A stretch of DNA of 64,000 nucleotides from the NCBI GenBank assembly GCA_947259105.1, contig CAMYKU010000012.1, positions 1 to 64,000 of the forward strand. Reading direction: 5' to 3'. Shown in pieces: positions 27,265-37,061 of the stretch (positions within the stretch are counted from its first letter, which is position 1; every line of letters begins with the position of its first letter). The notes under the pieces are model-generated. The model was not told the DNA's origin. It saw only the letters and a program-made list of their open reading frames with translations, and searched no databases. This DNA is from an uncultured Alphaproteobacteria bacterium (GTDB lineage: Bacteria; Pseudomonadota; Alphaproteobacteria; UBA8366; JADFVY01). Made by a program: the position numbers and the translations under genes.

Positions 27265-28508
27265 GACTTCGCAGCGATATGGTCCGCGATCCGCTCGGCG
27301 AGTCGCCGGGCGACGCCGTCCTTCGACATCGCCGGCCAGTCTTCCACGCCCGAATCGTCGATCAGATGGATGACGTTCCGGTCGCCGCCGAAGGTCCCGG
27401 TTCCCGGCGACACGTCATTGGCGAGAATCCAGTCCACGCCCTTCTTCTTGCGCTTGGCCTTCGCGTGGGCAATCACCTTTTCCGTCTCGGCGGCGAATCC
27501 GACCAGCAGGCCAGGACGCATGTTGTCCGCCCGCGCCAGCGTCAGCAGGATGTCGGGGTTCTCGGTCAACTCCAGCCTGGGCGGGCCGCCGCCGTTTTTC
27601 TTGATCTTCTGCGCCGCTTCATCGGCGGCGCGCCAGTCGGAGACCGCGGCCGCACATACCGCGATATCGACGGGTAGCGCCTGCGTGCAGGCGTCCAGCA
27701 TGTCGCAGGCGCTCTCCACATGGACGACGGTCATACCGGGCGGGTCGGCAAGGCCGGTGGGACCGCTAACCAGCGTCGTATCCGCGCCCATGCCGGCCAG
27801 CGCGCGGGCGATGGCATGGCCCTGCTTGCCGGACGAGCGGTTCGCGATGTAGCGCACCGGATCGATCGCCTCGTGGGTCGGGCCGCTGGTCACCAGCGCC
27901 CGGCGCCCGGCAAGCGGACGCTTCTGCCCCGGAGCGCCGCCGGACGGGGTCACGGCAGCGCCCTCGCCGCGGAAAAACGCCTCGATGGCGCCGAGGATTT
28001 CGTCGGGCTCGGCCATACGGCCCTCGCCGAACTCGCCGCAGGCCATATCGCCGACGCCGGGCCCGGCCCGCATCACGCCGCGCGCCGCTAGGGTCTCGAT
28101 ATTGGCGCGGGTCGCCGGATGTTCCCACATCCGCACGTTCATGGCAGGCGCCACCAGGACCGGCTTGTCGGTGGCGAGCAACACCGTGGTGGCGAGATCG
28201 TCCGCAATGCCGGCCGCCATTTTCGCCAGGATGTCGGCCGTCGCGGGTGCAACGACCAGAAGGTCGGCGTCGCGTGACAGCTCTATATGGCCCATCTCCG
28301 CCTCGGCGGTCAGCGAGAACAGGTCGTCATATACGGCATCGCCGCTGATCGCCGCGAGGCTGAGCGGCGTGACGAACTGCGCGCCGGCGCGGGTCAGCAC
28401 GCAGCGCACGGCGGCGTTCCGCTCCTTCAGTCGGCGAATCAATTCCAGCGTCTTGTAGGCGGCAATACCGCCCGTGACGATCAGCAGGATGCGGTTTCCC
28501 GTCAGCAA
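27261..28508 (-). CDS. coaBC: Phosphopantothenoylcysteine decarboxylase / phosphopantothenate-cysteine ligase
   Basis: A 415-residue bifunctional coenzyme A enzyme. The N-terminal CoaC flavoprotein shows [30 protein letters not shown] and the [12 protein letters not shown] motif; the C-terminal CoaB shows [25 protein letters not shown] and KIKKNGG. The start is TTG at 28508, with GGGAGC upstream; no better start is available. coaBC-dut is a common alphaproteobacterial pair. Confidence 0.92.
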   Translation of the reverse strand: MLTGNRILLIVTGGIAAYKTLELIRRLKERNAAVRCVLTRAGAQFVTPLSLAAISGDAVYDDLFSLTAEAEMGHIELSRDADLLVVAPATADILAKMAAGIADDLATTVLLATDKPVLVAPAMNVRMWEHPATRANIETLAARGVMRAGPGVGDMACGEFGEGRMAEPDEILGAIEAFFRGEGAAVTPSGGAPGQKRPLAGRRALVTSGPTHEAIDPVRYIANRSSGKQGHAIARALAGMGADTTLVSGPTGLADPPGMTVVHVESACDMLDACTQALPVDIAVCAAAVSDWRAADEAAQKIKKNGGGPPRLELTENPDILLTLARADNMRPGLLVGFAAETEKVIAHAKAKRKKKGVDWILANDVSPGTGTFGGDRNVIHLIDDSGVEDWPAMSKDGVARRLAERIADHIAAKS

Positions 28509-28812
28509 CTGCGCGGCGCTCCCGAAATCTCCGGATTCCTTCCGGCGGACCGGTGAAATTTACAACATGCAACTGTGATAATTAAATAACCTACATTCGC
28601 CGTTGCGGCAAGCCTGCCTGAGAGCCGATCCGGCATGAATGGGCTCGCCTTCGTCGATCCGCCAGCCCGGCGCATTGGCTCGGTCTTTATGCGATAAGAC
28701 GGAGTCACGGAACGCAAATTTGACTTAAATTTGAGTTAAAATCCTTTCGATTGCGAATCGAACCGCGGCCCGCGTGGCGGCGCGGGCCAGCGCGGCCCGA
28801 TCGGACAGTGGC
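28509..28812. other. Intergenic region between coaBC and ubiB
   Basis: About 304 bases without a credible gene. It includes an AT-rich stretch (28560-28600) that may hold the coaBC promoter, a direct repeat of AAATTTGA near 28720-28735, and two adjacent palindromes at 28746-28762 and 28767-28788, at the 3' end of ubiB. No tRNA or small ORF could be supported. Confidence 0.5.
28746..28788. terminator. Two adjacent perfect hairpins downstream of ubiB
   Basis: TTCGATT-GCG-AATCGAA (28746-28762) and GGCCCGCG-N6-CGCGGGCC (28767-28788) are both perfect stems. Reading out of ubiB on the - strand the GC-rich hairpin comes first; neither is followed by a strong U-run, so it is at best a weak or Rho-assisted terminator. 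Confidence 0.4.
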
Positions 28813-30354
28813 CTAACCGCCGAACGCGATCACCGCAAAAACCGTGACCGCCACGGCGGCGGCGACGGCGAGGACGATGGGCCACGGACTCCGGTCGCCC
28901 ATGCGGAACGCCTCGATCGTGTCCGGGTGCAGCCGAACGCCGCCCTCGTCGATCATCCGGCTTGCCTGGTCCAGCCGGTCGAGCAGCGCGGGCAGCCGCT
29001 CGATCTGCAGCAGCGCGGTCTCGGTGAGGTCACGGATCCGCGCCTCGGGGCCGCGGTTCTCCCGCATCCACTCCTCGATCAGCGGTTCGGACAGCACCCA
29101 CATGTTCACCGCCGGATCCAGCTTGCGGCTCACACCCTCGGCCACCAGCATGGTTTTCTGCAATAGCAGAAGCTGCGGCTGCGTTTCCATCTCGAACTGC
29201 TCGGTGACCTGGAACATCTGCGCCAGCAGACGGGCCAGCGAGATCTGCGCCAGCGGCTTGCCGAAGAGCGGCTCGCCGATCGACCGGGCGGCCTGCATGA
29301 AGGCTTCGCGCGACTGGTGGCCGGGAACGTAGCCGGCCTGGAAATGCACGTCCGCGACCCGTCGGTAGTCCTGCTGCAGAAAGGCCAGGAGCATGTCGGC
29401 AAGATAGTTACGGGTCTTGCGGTCGAGCCGGCCCATGATACCGAAATCGACCGGCATCAACTCGCCGCCCGGGCCGATGAACATGTTGCCGGGATGCATG
29501 TCGGCATGAAAGAAGCCGTCGCGGAAGACCTGGTAAAAAAACACCCGCGCCGATCGCTCGATGATGTCGCGGGGATCGAGCCCGGCGTCGACAAGCGCCG
29601 CGACCTCGTCGATGCGGATTCCCACGATACGCTCCGTGGTCAGGACCTGCCGGCTGGTGCGCTCCCAGTCGACCGTCGGCACGTGCATTTCCGGGTCGCC
29701 CTCGAAATTAACGGCAAGCTCTGCCGCGGCCGCGGCCTCCAGCCGCAGATCCATTTCCAGGCGCACGGTCTCCTGGAAGGTTCGGACGACCTCGACCGGC
29801 TTGAGCCGCCGGAACGGTGGATGGGCGCGTTCCACGAGCCGCGCCACCCACAGCATCAGGTCGATATCCCTGGCGAATTGTGCGGCGACGCCCGGACGCA
29901 ACACCTTGACCGCGACCTCGCGGCCATCCGTGGCGGTCGCGAAATGCACCTGGGCGATCGACGCGGCCGCAATTGATTCGGAATCGAATTGATCGAAGAG
30001 CTGATCCGGCGGCATGCCGAACTCCTCCTCGATGATCGCCCTGGCCTGGTCCGACGGGAACGGCGGAAGCTGGTCCTGCAGCGCCGAGAGGTCGGCCGCA
30101 ACCTCTTCGCCGACCAGATCCGAGCGGACCGAAAGCGCCTGTCCCAGCTTGATGAATGTCGGCCCCAGCGCTTCGCAGGCGGCGGCCAGCCGCTGGCCCG
30201 GCCGGCCCGGCGCGCTGCGGCGCGAGATGAGCCGCACCAGCACCATAATTCCGGGCGCGACACCAAGCTGCTCCAGCGGAAACAGCGCATCGTGCTGCGC
30301 CAGCGTGCGCGCGATCAGGAATAGCCGGAACAGGTTGACGGCGGCCCTCAGCAT
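28813..30354 (-). CDS. ubiB: UbiB-family protein for ubiquinone biosynthesis
   Basis: A 513-residue atypical kinase/ATPase needed for ubiquinone synthesis. Characteristic motifs: TFIKLGQALSVRSD (KxGQ), AAASIAQVHFA (Ala-rich nucleotide loop), FHADMHPGNMF and PVDFGIMGRLDR. The C-terminus has hydrophobic helices (WPIVLAVAAAVAVTVFAV) for membrane anchoring. ATG 30354 lies five bases after the ubiE stop; the frame is open further upstream through ubiE as a shadow. Confidence 0.93.
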   Translation of the reverse strand: MLRAAVNLFRLFLIARTLAQHDALFPLEQLGVAPGIMVLVRLISRRSAPGRPGQRLAAACEALGPTFIKLGQALSVRSDLVGEEVAADLSALQDQLPPFPSDQARAIIEEEFGMPPDQLFDQFDSESIAAASIAQVHFATATDGREVAVKVLRPGVAAQFARDIDLMLWVARLVERAHPPFRRLKPVEVVRTFQETVRLEMDLRLEAAAAAELAVNFEGDPEMHVPTVDWERTSRQVLTTERIVGIRIDEVAALVDAGLDPRDIIERSARVFFYQVFRDGFFHADMHPGNMFIGPGGELMPVDFGIMGRLDRKTRNYLADMLLAFLQQDYRRVADVHFQAGYVPGHQSREAFMQAARSIGEPLFGKPLAQISLARLLAQMFQVTEQFEMETQPQLLLLQKTMLVAEGVSRKLDPAVNMWVLSEPLIEEWMRENRGPEARIRDLTETALLQIERLPALLDRLDQASRMIDEGGVRLHPDTIEAFRMGDRSPWPIVLAVAAAVAVTVFAVIAFGG

Positions 30355-30359
30355 GACGC

Positions 30360-31121
30360 TTAGATTCGCCAGCCCGAATGGATCGCCGCGATCCCGCCCG
30401 ACAGGTTGCGGTAAGCCACCTGCGCCAGGCCCGCGGCGGTGATCCGCGCGGCAAGGTCCTCCTGGGCCGGAAAGCGGCGGATGCTTTCCGCCAGATATTC
30501 GTACGATTCGCGGTCGCCAACGACCCACTGGCCCAGCGCCGGCAGGACGGAGAAGGAATAGCGGTCGTAGAGCGGCTCCAGCCACGGCCAGGCGAGCCGG
30601 CTGAACTCCAGGCACAGGAACCGCCCGCCCGGTTTGAGCACCCGCCGCGCCTCTTCCAGTGCCCGGTCGATCCGGGTCACGTTGCGCAGGCCGAAGGCGA
30701 TGCTGTAGGCATCGACGCTGGCATCCGCGACAGGCAGCGCCTCGGCATCCCCGACGATCCAGTCGATGTCCTTTACGATGCCGCGATCGATGGCGCGGTT
30801 GCGCCCGACCGTCACCATCTCCTCGGTCAGGTCGCAGACGGTCACCCGGCCGCCGCCCCGCTCCAGAAAGCGGAAGGCGATGTCGCCGGTGCCCCCCGCG
30901 ACGTCCAGCAGATGCATATCGCGGCGCGGGCGCAGCATGTCGATGAACGCCGACTTCCACAGCCGGTGGATGCCCAGCGACATCAGGTCGTTCATCAGAT
31001 CGTACCGGGCCGCGACGCTATCGAACACGCCCTGCACCAGCCGCACCTTTTCATCGGCGGGCACTTCGCGAAAACCGAAATCCGCGACATCGTCGTACTG
31101 ATCGGGTCCGGGCCTGGGCAT
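30360..31121 (-). CDS. ubiE: Ubiquinone/menaquinone C-methyltransferase
   Basis: A 253-residue SAM-dependent methyltransferase. Features: [22 protein letters not shown] and [17 protein letters not shown] at the N-terminus, the SAM loop [16 protein letters not shown] near residue 92, SIAFGLRNV, and [14 protein letters not shown]. Paired with ubiB in an operon and divergent from mutM, the usual alphaproteobacterial arrangement. Confidence 0.94.
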   Translation of the reverse strand: MPRPGPDQYDDVADFGFREVPADEKVRLVQGVFDSVAARYDLMNDLMSLGIHRLWKSAFIDMLRPRRDMHLLDVAGGTGDIAFRFLERGGGRVTVCDLTEEMVTVGRNRAIDRGIVKDIDWIVGDAEALPVADASVDAYSIAFGLRNVTRIDRALEEARRVLKPGGRFLCLEFSRLAWPWLEPLYDRYSFSVLPALGQWVVGDRESYEYLAESIRRFPAQEDLAARITAAGLAQVAYRNLSGGIAAIHSGWRI

Positions 31122-31236
31122 GGCCGCGACGATAGCGCAGCCTCGCAGCGTTTGCTAAAGCATTTTCCACATGCGTCGAATTGACTGCGGCCGGCCCGCT
31201 GCTTGTCGAATCCGAAACCGTACGGAAGCTCCCGCG

Positions 31237-32067
31237 ATGCCCGAACTGCCCGAAGTAGAAACCGTGCGCCGCGGACTGCAGCCGGTGCTCGAGGGCCACG
31301 TCGTGGCGGACGTCGTCCAGCGCCGCCCCGACCTGCGGTTCCCGTTTCCGGCGCGCCTTCCCGAGCGGCTGCGCGGGCGCCGGGTCGCCCGTATCGGCCG
31401 GCGCGCCAAGTTCCTTCTCATCGAACTGGACGACGGGCAGGTGCTGATCCTCCATCTCGGCATGTCCGGGCGGCTGACCATCCATCGGGGGGACGTCGCG
31501 CCGCCCGGCCCGCACGACCATCTGGAATTCGTAACCGACGATGGCGTGACCGTGCGCTTCAACGACGCGCGCCGGTTCGGGATGGCCGATTTCGCGCCGC
31601 CGGGCGGCCCGGAAGCCCACCCCATGCTGGCGGATCTCGGGCCGGAGCCGCTGGGCAACGAATTTTCCGCCGCGGCGCTGGCGGCGGCGCTGGCCGGCCG
31701 CCGCTCGCCGATCAAGGCGGCGCTGCTGGACCAGAAGGTCGTCGCGGGGCTCGGCAACATATATGTCTGCGAGGCGCTGCACCGCGCCGGCATCTCGCCG
31801 CGCCGGAGCGCCCACACCGTTCCGGGGGTCCGGGCAGAGCGCCTGGTGACAGCGGTTCGCGACGTGCTCTCGGCCGCGATCGCGGCCGGCGGTTCCAGCC
31901 TGCGCGACTACGTCCAGGCCGACGGCGAGCTCGGCTATTTCCAGCACAGCTGGCAGGCTTACGGCCGCGAAGGGGAGGCATGCCCGAAGGCGGGCTGCAC
32001 GGGAACGATCCGCCGCATGACCCAGTCGGGCCGCTCGACTTTCTACTGCGCGGCGCATCAAAGGTGA
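31237..32067 (+). CDS. mutM: Formamidopyrimidine-DNA glycosylase
   Basis: A 276-residue bifunctional glycosylase/AP lyase that removes 8-oxoguanine. The mature N-terminus [13 protein letters not shown] provides the catalytic proline and glutamates; LGMSGRL and [16 protein letters not shown] follow. The C-terminal zinc finger is variant: CPKAGC (C-x4-C) and YCAAHQR, where the last cysteine is replaced by His. The DNA-binding loop GRSTFYC is intact, so activity is likely. Confidence 0.93.
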   Translation: MPELPEVETVRRGLQPVLEGHVVADVVQRRPDLRFPFPARLPERLRGRRVARIGRRAKFLLIELDDGQVLILHLGMSGRLTIHRGDVAPPGPHDHLEFVTDDGVTVRFNDARRFGMADFAPPGGPEAHPMLADLGPEPLGNEFSAAALAAALAGRRSPIKAALLDQKVVAGLGNIYVCEALHRAGISPRRSAHTVPGVRAERLVTAVRDVLSAAIAAGGSSLRDYVQADGELGYFQHSWQAYGREGEACPKAGCTGTIRRMTQSGRSTFYCAAHQR

Positions 32068-32103
32068 TGCGCGAGGCGCAGCGTTGATGTTATAGCAACG
32101 CCC

Positions 32104-32466
32104 ATGTTGCGGATTGCCGGCACATTGATCGTCCTGCTGGCGCTGACCGGCGGGATTGCGCCGGCCGGTGCGGCGGACTTTTTCGAACTCCTGGAAGACG
32201 TGCCCGTCATGCCGGAGCTCGAGCCGGTCGCCGATGCCGGTATCGAGTTCGATACGCCGTCGGGACGCATTGTCGAGGCCTACGCCATCGGCGCGACGAG
32301 CCGCCGGGCCGTACTCAATTTCTACCGCCGGACGCTGCCGCAGCTCGGCTGGCAGGCCGGCGCCGGCGATGCGTTCCTGCGCGAGGACGAATCGCTGAGC
32401 ATCGATTTCTTCGGTACGGACGGCGAACTGACCGTTCGCTTTACCATCGCACCCGCGGCCAACTGA
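32104..32466 (+). CDS. Small exported protein of unknown function
   Basis: A 120-residue protein with a signal peptide ([22 protein letters not shown]). The mature part is acidic, with [22 protein letters not shown], a helix with [18 protein letters not shown] and strands ending TVRFTIAPA. The pattern of a short beta-alpha-beta domain that compares polynomial-like strands resembles small DUF families found between mutM and an enoyl-CoA hydratase in alphaproteobacteria. I do not assign a function. Confidence 0.75.
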   Translation: MLRIAGTLIVLLALTGGIAPAGAADFFELLEDVPVMPELEPVADAGIEFDTPSGRIVEAYAIGATSRRAVLNFYRRTLPQLGWQAGAGDAFLREDESLSIDFFGTDGELTVRFTIAPAAN

Positions 32467-32485
32467 TACCAAGGACACCGGAACG

Positions 32486-33262
32486 ATGTCGTATGAGTTG
32501 ATTCTCGTCGAAAAACGCGAGGCCGTGGGCCTGATCACCCTGAACCGGCCGGAGGCGCTCAACGCGCTGTGCGCCGGCCTGATCGAGGAACTCGGCAGGG
32601 CGCTGGACGACATGGAGGCGGATGACGCCATCGGCTGCATCGTACTGACCGGATCCGAGAAGGCCTTCGCGGCCGGCGCCGACATCAAGGAGATGCAGGC
32701 CAGGAGTTATATGGACATGTACCTGTCCGACTTCATCACCAGGGGATGGGAGCGGGTAACCGACTGTCGCAAGCCGATCATTGCCGCCGTTGCGGGCTAT
32801 GCGCTCGGCGGCGGCTGCGAGATGGCGATGATGTGCGACTTCATCCTGGCCGCCGACAGCGCGAGGTTCGGCCAGCCGGAAATCACCATCGGCACGATTC
32901 CCGGCTCCGGCGGCACGCAGCGGCTGACCCGCTTCGTCGGCAAGTCCAAGGCGATGGAAATGGTCCTGACCGGCCGTATGATGGATGCCGACGAGGCGGA
33001 ACGCTCCGGCCTCGTCAGCCGCGTTCTGCCCGCCGCCGACCTGGTTGAGGACGCCATCAAGACCGCGGCGAAGATCGCCGCGATGTCCCGTCCCGCAGCG
33101 ATGCTGGCGAAGGAGGCCGTCAACCGGGCCTACGAAACCTCGCTTGCCGAGGGAGTCCGGTTCGAGCGGCGGCTGTTCCATTCCACCTTTGCCACCGAAG
33201 ACCAGAAGGAAGGCATGGCGGCCTTCACCGAAAAGCGAAAGCCGGCCTTCCGGAACCGTTAG
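32486..33262 (+). CDS. Enoyl-CoA hydratase
   Basis: A 258-residue crotonase-fold enzyme that hydrates 2-enoyl-CoA. AAGGAC precedes the ATG. Oxyanion hole [11 protein letters not shown] near residue 62; catalytic glutamates in [12 protein letters not shown] and [16 protein letters not shown]. The sequence is close to short-chain enoyl-CoA hydratases (EchA/PaaF class). Located between mutM and rpsT, a conserved spot in Rhodospirillales-like genomes. Confidence 0.9.
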   Translation: MSYELILVEKREAVGLITLNRPEALNALCAGLIEELGRALDDMEADDAIGCIVLTGSEKAFAAGADIKEMQARSYMDMYLSDFITRGWERVTDCRKPIIAAVAGYALGGGCEMAMMCDFILAADSARFGQPEITIGTIPGSGGTQRLTRFVGKSKAMEMVLTGRMMDADEAERSGLVSRVLPAADLVEDAIKTAAKIAAMSRPAAMLAKEAVNRAYETSLAEGVRFERRLFHSTFATEDQKEGMAAFTEKRKPAFRNR

Positions 33263-33313
33263 CGTATTATCCACTCAGGCGGAATCGGCTTCGGGCCGAG
33301 GCCATGACCGGGG

Positions 33314-33342
33314 TTGACGGGGACGGTTCGAGCCTATATAAA
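33314..33342 (+). promoter_or_regulatory. Promoter of rpsT
   Basis: TTGACG at 33314-33319 and TATAAA at 33337-33342 are spaced by 17 bases, about 43 bases upstream of the rpsT ATG. Confidence 0.5.
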
Positions 33343-33384
33343 CCGCCGCCTTGACGAGATTTACTCCAGTTTTGGAAAGGGTAT

Positions 33385-33648
33385 ATGGCTCATCATAAAT
33401 CGGCCAAGAAGCGGATTCGCCAGACCGTGGGGCGGACCGAGACCAACCGCGACCGGGTCAGCCGGATTCGCACGTTCGTGAAAAAGTTCGAACTGGCCGC
33501 CGCCAGTGGTGACAAGGACGCGGCGCAGGCAGCGTTGCGCGCCGCGATGCCGGTGATGCAGCGTGGCGTCAACCGCGGCGTCATCCATCGCAACACGGTT
33601 GCCAGGAAACTCTCCCGCATGTCGGCCAGGGTCAAGGCGCTCGGATAG
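33385..33648 (+). CDS. rpsT: 30S ribosomal protein S20
   Basis: An 87-residue basic protein: [20 protein letters not shown] at the N-terminus and [20 protein letters not shown] at the C-terminus are S20 signatures. It binds 16S rRNA in the 30S body. A promoter lies just upstream and a strong intrinsic terminator just downstream, so it is monocistronic, separated from dnaA by about 600 bases. Confidence 0.96.
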   Translation: MAHHKSAKKRIRQTVGRTETNRDRVSRIRTFVKKFELAAASGDKDAAQAALRAAMPVMQRGVNRGVIHRNTVARKLSRMSARVKALG

Positions 33649-33681
33649 AGCAACAAGCCAGGTTTCTGCGACACAATATCG

Positions 33682-33719
33682 CGCCGCATTCCACCGGGAG
33701 TGCGGCGTTGATTTTTTTT
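33682..33719 (+). terminator. Rho-independent terminator of rpsT
   Basis: Arms CGCCGCATTCC (33682-33692) and GGAGTGCGGCG (33697-33707) pair with one G-U, loop ACCG, followed by TTGATTTTTTTT. This is a textbook intrinsic terminator 34 bases after the rpsT stop. Confidence 0.85.
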
Positions 33720-34246
33720 GGCGGATTCCCGGATTTCTTTCCCCTGAGATTTCAATCTGCTGACGAGAGTCAATTCCTTTTTTTGCGGTGTTCCCTTTTC
33801 AGTCTCGTTGCATCGACTCCGAAGCGCCGATACATTGGAGCCCTGTGGGAGGCGATCCTATGAGCACGTCAGTTGCTCTGCGCCGCTTTAACAATACAAG
33901 CTAAGTGAAAAAGGGAATCCGCATTGGCGTGATGCTGTAGTCGTTAAAAGTCACGACAATGTGGTCTGCGTCTTTCTTTGTTTTTGTTTGCGTTTTACGG
34001 CGTGTTATTTGAAAGCGCGCCGATAGTAATTATTGCACAAGACTGTAGACATGGAGCAGTAAATTAATACGGGACGATGACGATGAATGAATGATGGTCC
34101 CGGCCGGCCGCACCGCCCGTGTTGGCGCGGCCACCGAAAGAACAGGCGGTCGGCGGGCGTTGCCGTTTCGCGGTGCCAGAACGGATTGGGCCGCGGAGCG
34201 AGATGGCCAGGGTTGAGTTGAACGGGCTATTCGATTGGGTTTTTTG
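33720..34246. other. AT-richer leader region upstream of dnaA
   Basis: About 530 bases of lower GC than the flanks, with poly-T/poly-A tracts (33776-33785) and a small hairpin GTCGT-N8-ACGAC near 33950. No clear DnaA boxes (TTATNCACA), no tRNA and no convincing promoter were found. It contains one possible 14-codon ORF with its own ribosome site. It may hold the dnaA promoter and regulatory leader; there is no evidence for oriC. Confidence 0.45.
33860..33904 (+). CDS. Possible 14-residue leader peptide ORF upstream of dnaA
   Basis: ATG at 33860 with GGGAGG about nine bases upstream encodes MSTSVALRRFNNTS then TAA. It sits in the otherwise non-coding dnaA leader. Short length makes chance occurrence likely; no codon pattern or conservation evidence is available from this window. 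Confidence 0.2.
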   Translation: MSTSVALRRFNNTS

Positions 34247-35614
34247 ATGAATACCTTTCTCGACGAGGATGTAGCGGCACAATGGGTTCGGGTGCGGGGA
34301 CGGCTCAGAGCCGAGTTCGGTGAAGCCGCATACCGAAGCTGGCTGAAACCGCTGACCCTGCATGAGGTAAATTGCGGACGAGTCAGGATCGGCGTGCCCA
34401 CCGATTTCATGCGCGAGTGGGTGAAGACTCAATACGGCGGCCGTCTGCTCGATCTCTGGTCCGACGAGAATTCCGAAATTCGCGGCGTCGAGATCTTCAC
34501 TGCCGCGGCGGGCGGAACGGCGAGAGCGCCAACGGCGGCGGTTCCGGGCCGCGTCCTGCCGTCCCGGACGGCCGAAGCCACCATCGAGGGTTTCGGAGGC
34601 GCGCTCGACCCGCGCTTCACCTTCGACAATTTCATAACCGGGAAGCCCAACGAGCTTGCCTTTGCGGCGGCGCGCCGGATTGCGGAGTCGTCGTCCGTCA
34701 CCTTCAATCCGCTATTCCTGTATGGCGGAGTCGGCCTCGGCAAGACGCACCTGATGCACGCCATCGCCTGGCAGATCAGCCTGCAGAGTCCGGAACGCCG
34801 GATCATCTATCTGTCGGCCGAGAAGTTCATGTACCAGTTCATTCGGGCGCTGCGCTTTAAGGACACCGTCGCGTTCAAGGAACAGTTCCGGTCCGTCGAC
34901 ATTCTGATGATCGACGACTTCCAGTTCATCAGCGGCAAGGACAGCACCCAGGAGGAGTTCTTCCACACCTTCAATGCGCTGGTCGACCGGAACCGGCAGA
35001 TCGTCATTTCGGCGGACAAGTCGCCCAATGACCTGGAGGGCATAGAGGAGCGCATGCGCTCACGCCTCGGCTGGGGCCTCGTCGCTGATCTACACCCCAC
35101 CACCTACGAGTTGCGCGTCGGCATCCTGCAGTCGAAGGCGGAAGGGATGGAGATCGAGATTCCGCAGAAGGTCTTCGAGTACCTCGCGCACAAGATCACC
35201 TCCAACGTGCGGGAGCTGGAGGGCGCGCTGAACCGGATCGTCGCCTCAGCCAGCCTGGTGGGTCGGCCGGTGACCCTGGAGAGCACCCAGGAAATCCTGC
35301 ACGACCTGCTCCGCGCCAGCGACCGCCGCATCACGATCGAGGAAATTCAGAAACGCGTGGCCGAGCATTTCAACATCAAGCTCGCCGAGATGTCGTCGGC
35401 GCGGCGCTCGCGGGCCGTGGCCCGCCCGCGCCAGGTTGCAATGTACCTTGCCAAGCAGCTGACGCAGCGCTCGTTGCCCGAGATTGGACGCAAGTTCGGC
35501 GGACGCGACCACACGACAGTCATGCACGCTGTCCGCAAGGTCGAGGAACTGCGTACGGCCGACGCCGCGTTCGCGGAGGATGTCGAGCTCCTGCGCCGCA
35601 TGCTGGAGAGCTGA
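34247..35614 (+). CDS. dnaA: Chromosomal replication initiator protein DnaA
   Basis: A 455-residue AAA+ initiator. Domain I is RVRGRLRAEFGEAAYRSWL; a short Ala-rich linker follows; domain III has the P-loop LFLYGGVGLGKTHLMHAI near residue 160 and DILMIDDFQFISGKDSTQEE (Walker B); domain IV ends with the DnaA signature GGRDHTTVMHAVRKVEEL. ATG 34247 is chosen; TTG codons at 34235 and 34244 are alternative starts. Followed by dnaN, recF and gyrB. Confidence 0.95.
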   Translation: MNTFLDEDVAAQWVRVRGRLRAEFGEAAYRSWLKPLTLHEVNCGRVRIGVPTDFMREWVKTQYGGRLLDLWSDENSEIRGVEIFTAAAGGTARAPTAAVPGRVLPSRTAEATIEGFGGALDPRFTFDNFITGKPNELAFAAARRIAESSSVTFNPLFLYGGVGLGKTHLMHAIAWQISLQSPERRIIYLSAEKFMYQFIRALRFKDTVAFKEQFRSVDILMIDDFQFISGKDSTQEEFFHTFNALVDRNRQIVISADKSPNDLEGIEERMRSRLGWGLVADLHPTTYELRVGILQSKAEGMEIEIPQKVFEYLAHKITSNVRELEGALNRIVASASLVGRPVTLESTQEILHDLLRASDRRITIEEIQKRVAEHFNIKLAEMSSARRSRAVARPRQVAMYLAKQLTQRSLPEIGRKFGGRDHTTVMHAVRKVEELRTADAAFAEDVELLRRMLES

Positions 35615-35942
35615 TTCGGATCGGGAGCGGGATCCGTGCGCCCGGCGCCGGCGGCGGCCGGCCCCGCCGGTGGGCCGTTGGGCGTCCCGAGGCAGCGTGG
35701 CGAATTCTGATGCCGTTGCGCGGCGTAATCGGAACTTCGGGAAACACCCGCTCGGCCGCCAAATATAGTGCGGGTTCCGCGGCCCTTTGCTATATTCCGT
35801 ATCCGTTCACAAGGGGACACCGAGTCCCCGCGGTTCGGCGGCAGGCGGGCCGCCCGTCTGGGTGGCGCGGACCAGCGGAGAATACATCGGATAAACATAT
35901 GGAACCGTGCGGAATCCAACCCCGCTGCACGCGACAGGTAAG
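35615..35942. other. Intergenic region between dnaA and dnaN
   Basis: 328 bases without a gene. A TATATT-like -10 element near 35790-35795 may belong to a dnaN promoter, and several GC-rich inverted repeats (around 35640-35680 and 35845-35862) could form hairpins. No DnaA boxes of good quality were seen. Confidence 0.4.
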
Positions 35943-37061
35943 ATGAAACTGACGATCGAACGCGCCGCGCTGCTCCGTGCACTAGGTCATGTGCAGAGTA
36001 TCGTTGAACGGCGTAACACCATACCGATCCTTTCCAATGTCATGCTCGACGCCCGGGACGACGCGTTGAGCCTGACGGCGACCGACATGGACATTGCCAT
36101 CGTCGAGAGGACCCCGGCGGATATCGCCACGGCCGGCGCGACCACGGCATCCGCCCATACGCTCTACGACATCGTGCGCAAACTGCCGGACGGCGCCCAG
36201 GTTTCGCTGGAGAAGGATGCCGAGGCCGGGCAGCTCAACCTTTCGGCCGGGCGCGCCCGATTCAAGCTGGGCACGCTGGACACCGCCGAGTTCCCGGCGA
36301 TGACCGACGGCGATCTGCCGAACCGGTTTACGGTTTCGGCCGGCGATTTCCGGGCATTGATCGACCGCACCCGGTTCGCGATCTCGACCGAGGAGACCCG
36401 TTATTACCTGAACGGCATCTACATGCATGCCGTGTCGGGCGACGGCGGTGACAGGCTGCGCGCGGTGGCCACCGACGGCCACCGGCTCGCCCGGGTCGAA
36501 ATGCCGCTGCCCGAGGGCGCCGCGGGCATGCCGGGGGTCATCGTGCCGCGCAAGACGGTGAACGAACTGCGCAAGCTGATCGACGAGACCGGCGGCGACG
36601 TCGAGGTCGCGCTGTCCGACACGAAGATCCGTTTCGCCTTCGACGACGCGGTGCTGACGTCCAAGCTGATCGACGGCACGTTCCCCGACTACGAGCGCGT
36701 CATCCCGGTCGGCAACGACAAGCTGATGGTTGTGGATCGCAAGGATTTCGCCGGTGCCGTCGATCTCGTGGCGACCATCGCGACGGAGAAATCCCGCGCC
36801 ATAAAACTGGCCGTCGAAGGCCGCAACCTGGCGCTTTCGGCCAACAGCCCCGATGCGGGTTCCGCCGAGGAGGAGCTCGAGGCCGATTACGACGGCGACG
36901 CGATCAGTATCGGCTTCAATTCCCGTTATCTGCTGGACATTACCCAGCAGATCGAAGGCGACAAGGCGCAGTTCATCATGGCGGATTCGAACTCGCCGAC
37001 GATCGTACGCGACGCCGGCGATGACAGTGCGCTGTATGTCCTGATGCCGATGCGCGTTTGA
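35943..37061 (+). CDS. dnaN: DNA polymerase III beta sliding clamp
   Basis: A 372-residue clamp subunit. MKLTIERAALLRALGHVQSIVERRNTIPILSNV is the family start, so ATG 35943 is preferred over an upstream frame opening. Three similar domains follow, with GIYMHAV and ATDGHRLARVEMP in the second, and the C-terminal YVLMPMRV. It tethers polymerase to DNA and helps DnaA inactivation. The stop overlaps the recF TTG. Confidence 0.95.
   Translation: MKLTIERAALLRALGHVQSIVERRNTIPILSNVMLDARDDALSLTATDMDIAIVERTPADIATAGATTASAHTLYDIVRKLPDGAQVSLEKDAEAGQLNLSAGRARFKLGTLDTAEFPAMTDGDLPNRFTVSAGDFRALIDRTRFAISTEETRYYLNGIYMHAVSGDGGDRLRAVATDGHRLARVEMPLPEGAAGMPGVIVPRKTVNELRKLIDETGGDVEVALSDTKIRFAFDDAVLTSKLIDGTFPDYERVIPVGNDKLMVVDRKDFAGAVDLVATIATEKSRAIKLAVEGRNLALSANSPDAGSAEEELEADYDGDAISIGFNSRYLLDITQQIEGDKAQFIMADSNSPTIVRDAGDDSALYVLMPMRV

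Noticed and set aside
28740-28790. A GGTTCGATTC T-loop-like string suggesting a tRNA on -
   Set aside because: No acceptor, D or anticodon arms fit around it; it is explained by a simple palindrome.
33649-35942. oriC near dnaA
   Set aside because: No TTATNCACA DnaA boxes or clear CtrA pairs found; in many alphaproteobacteria oriC is not beside dnaA.
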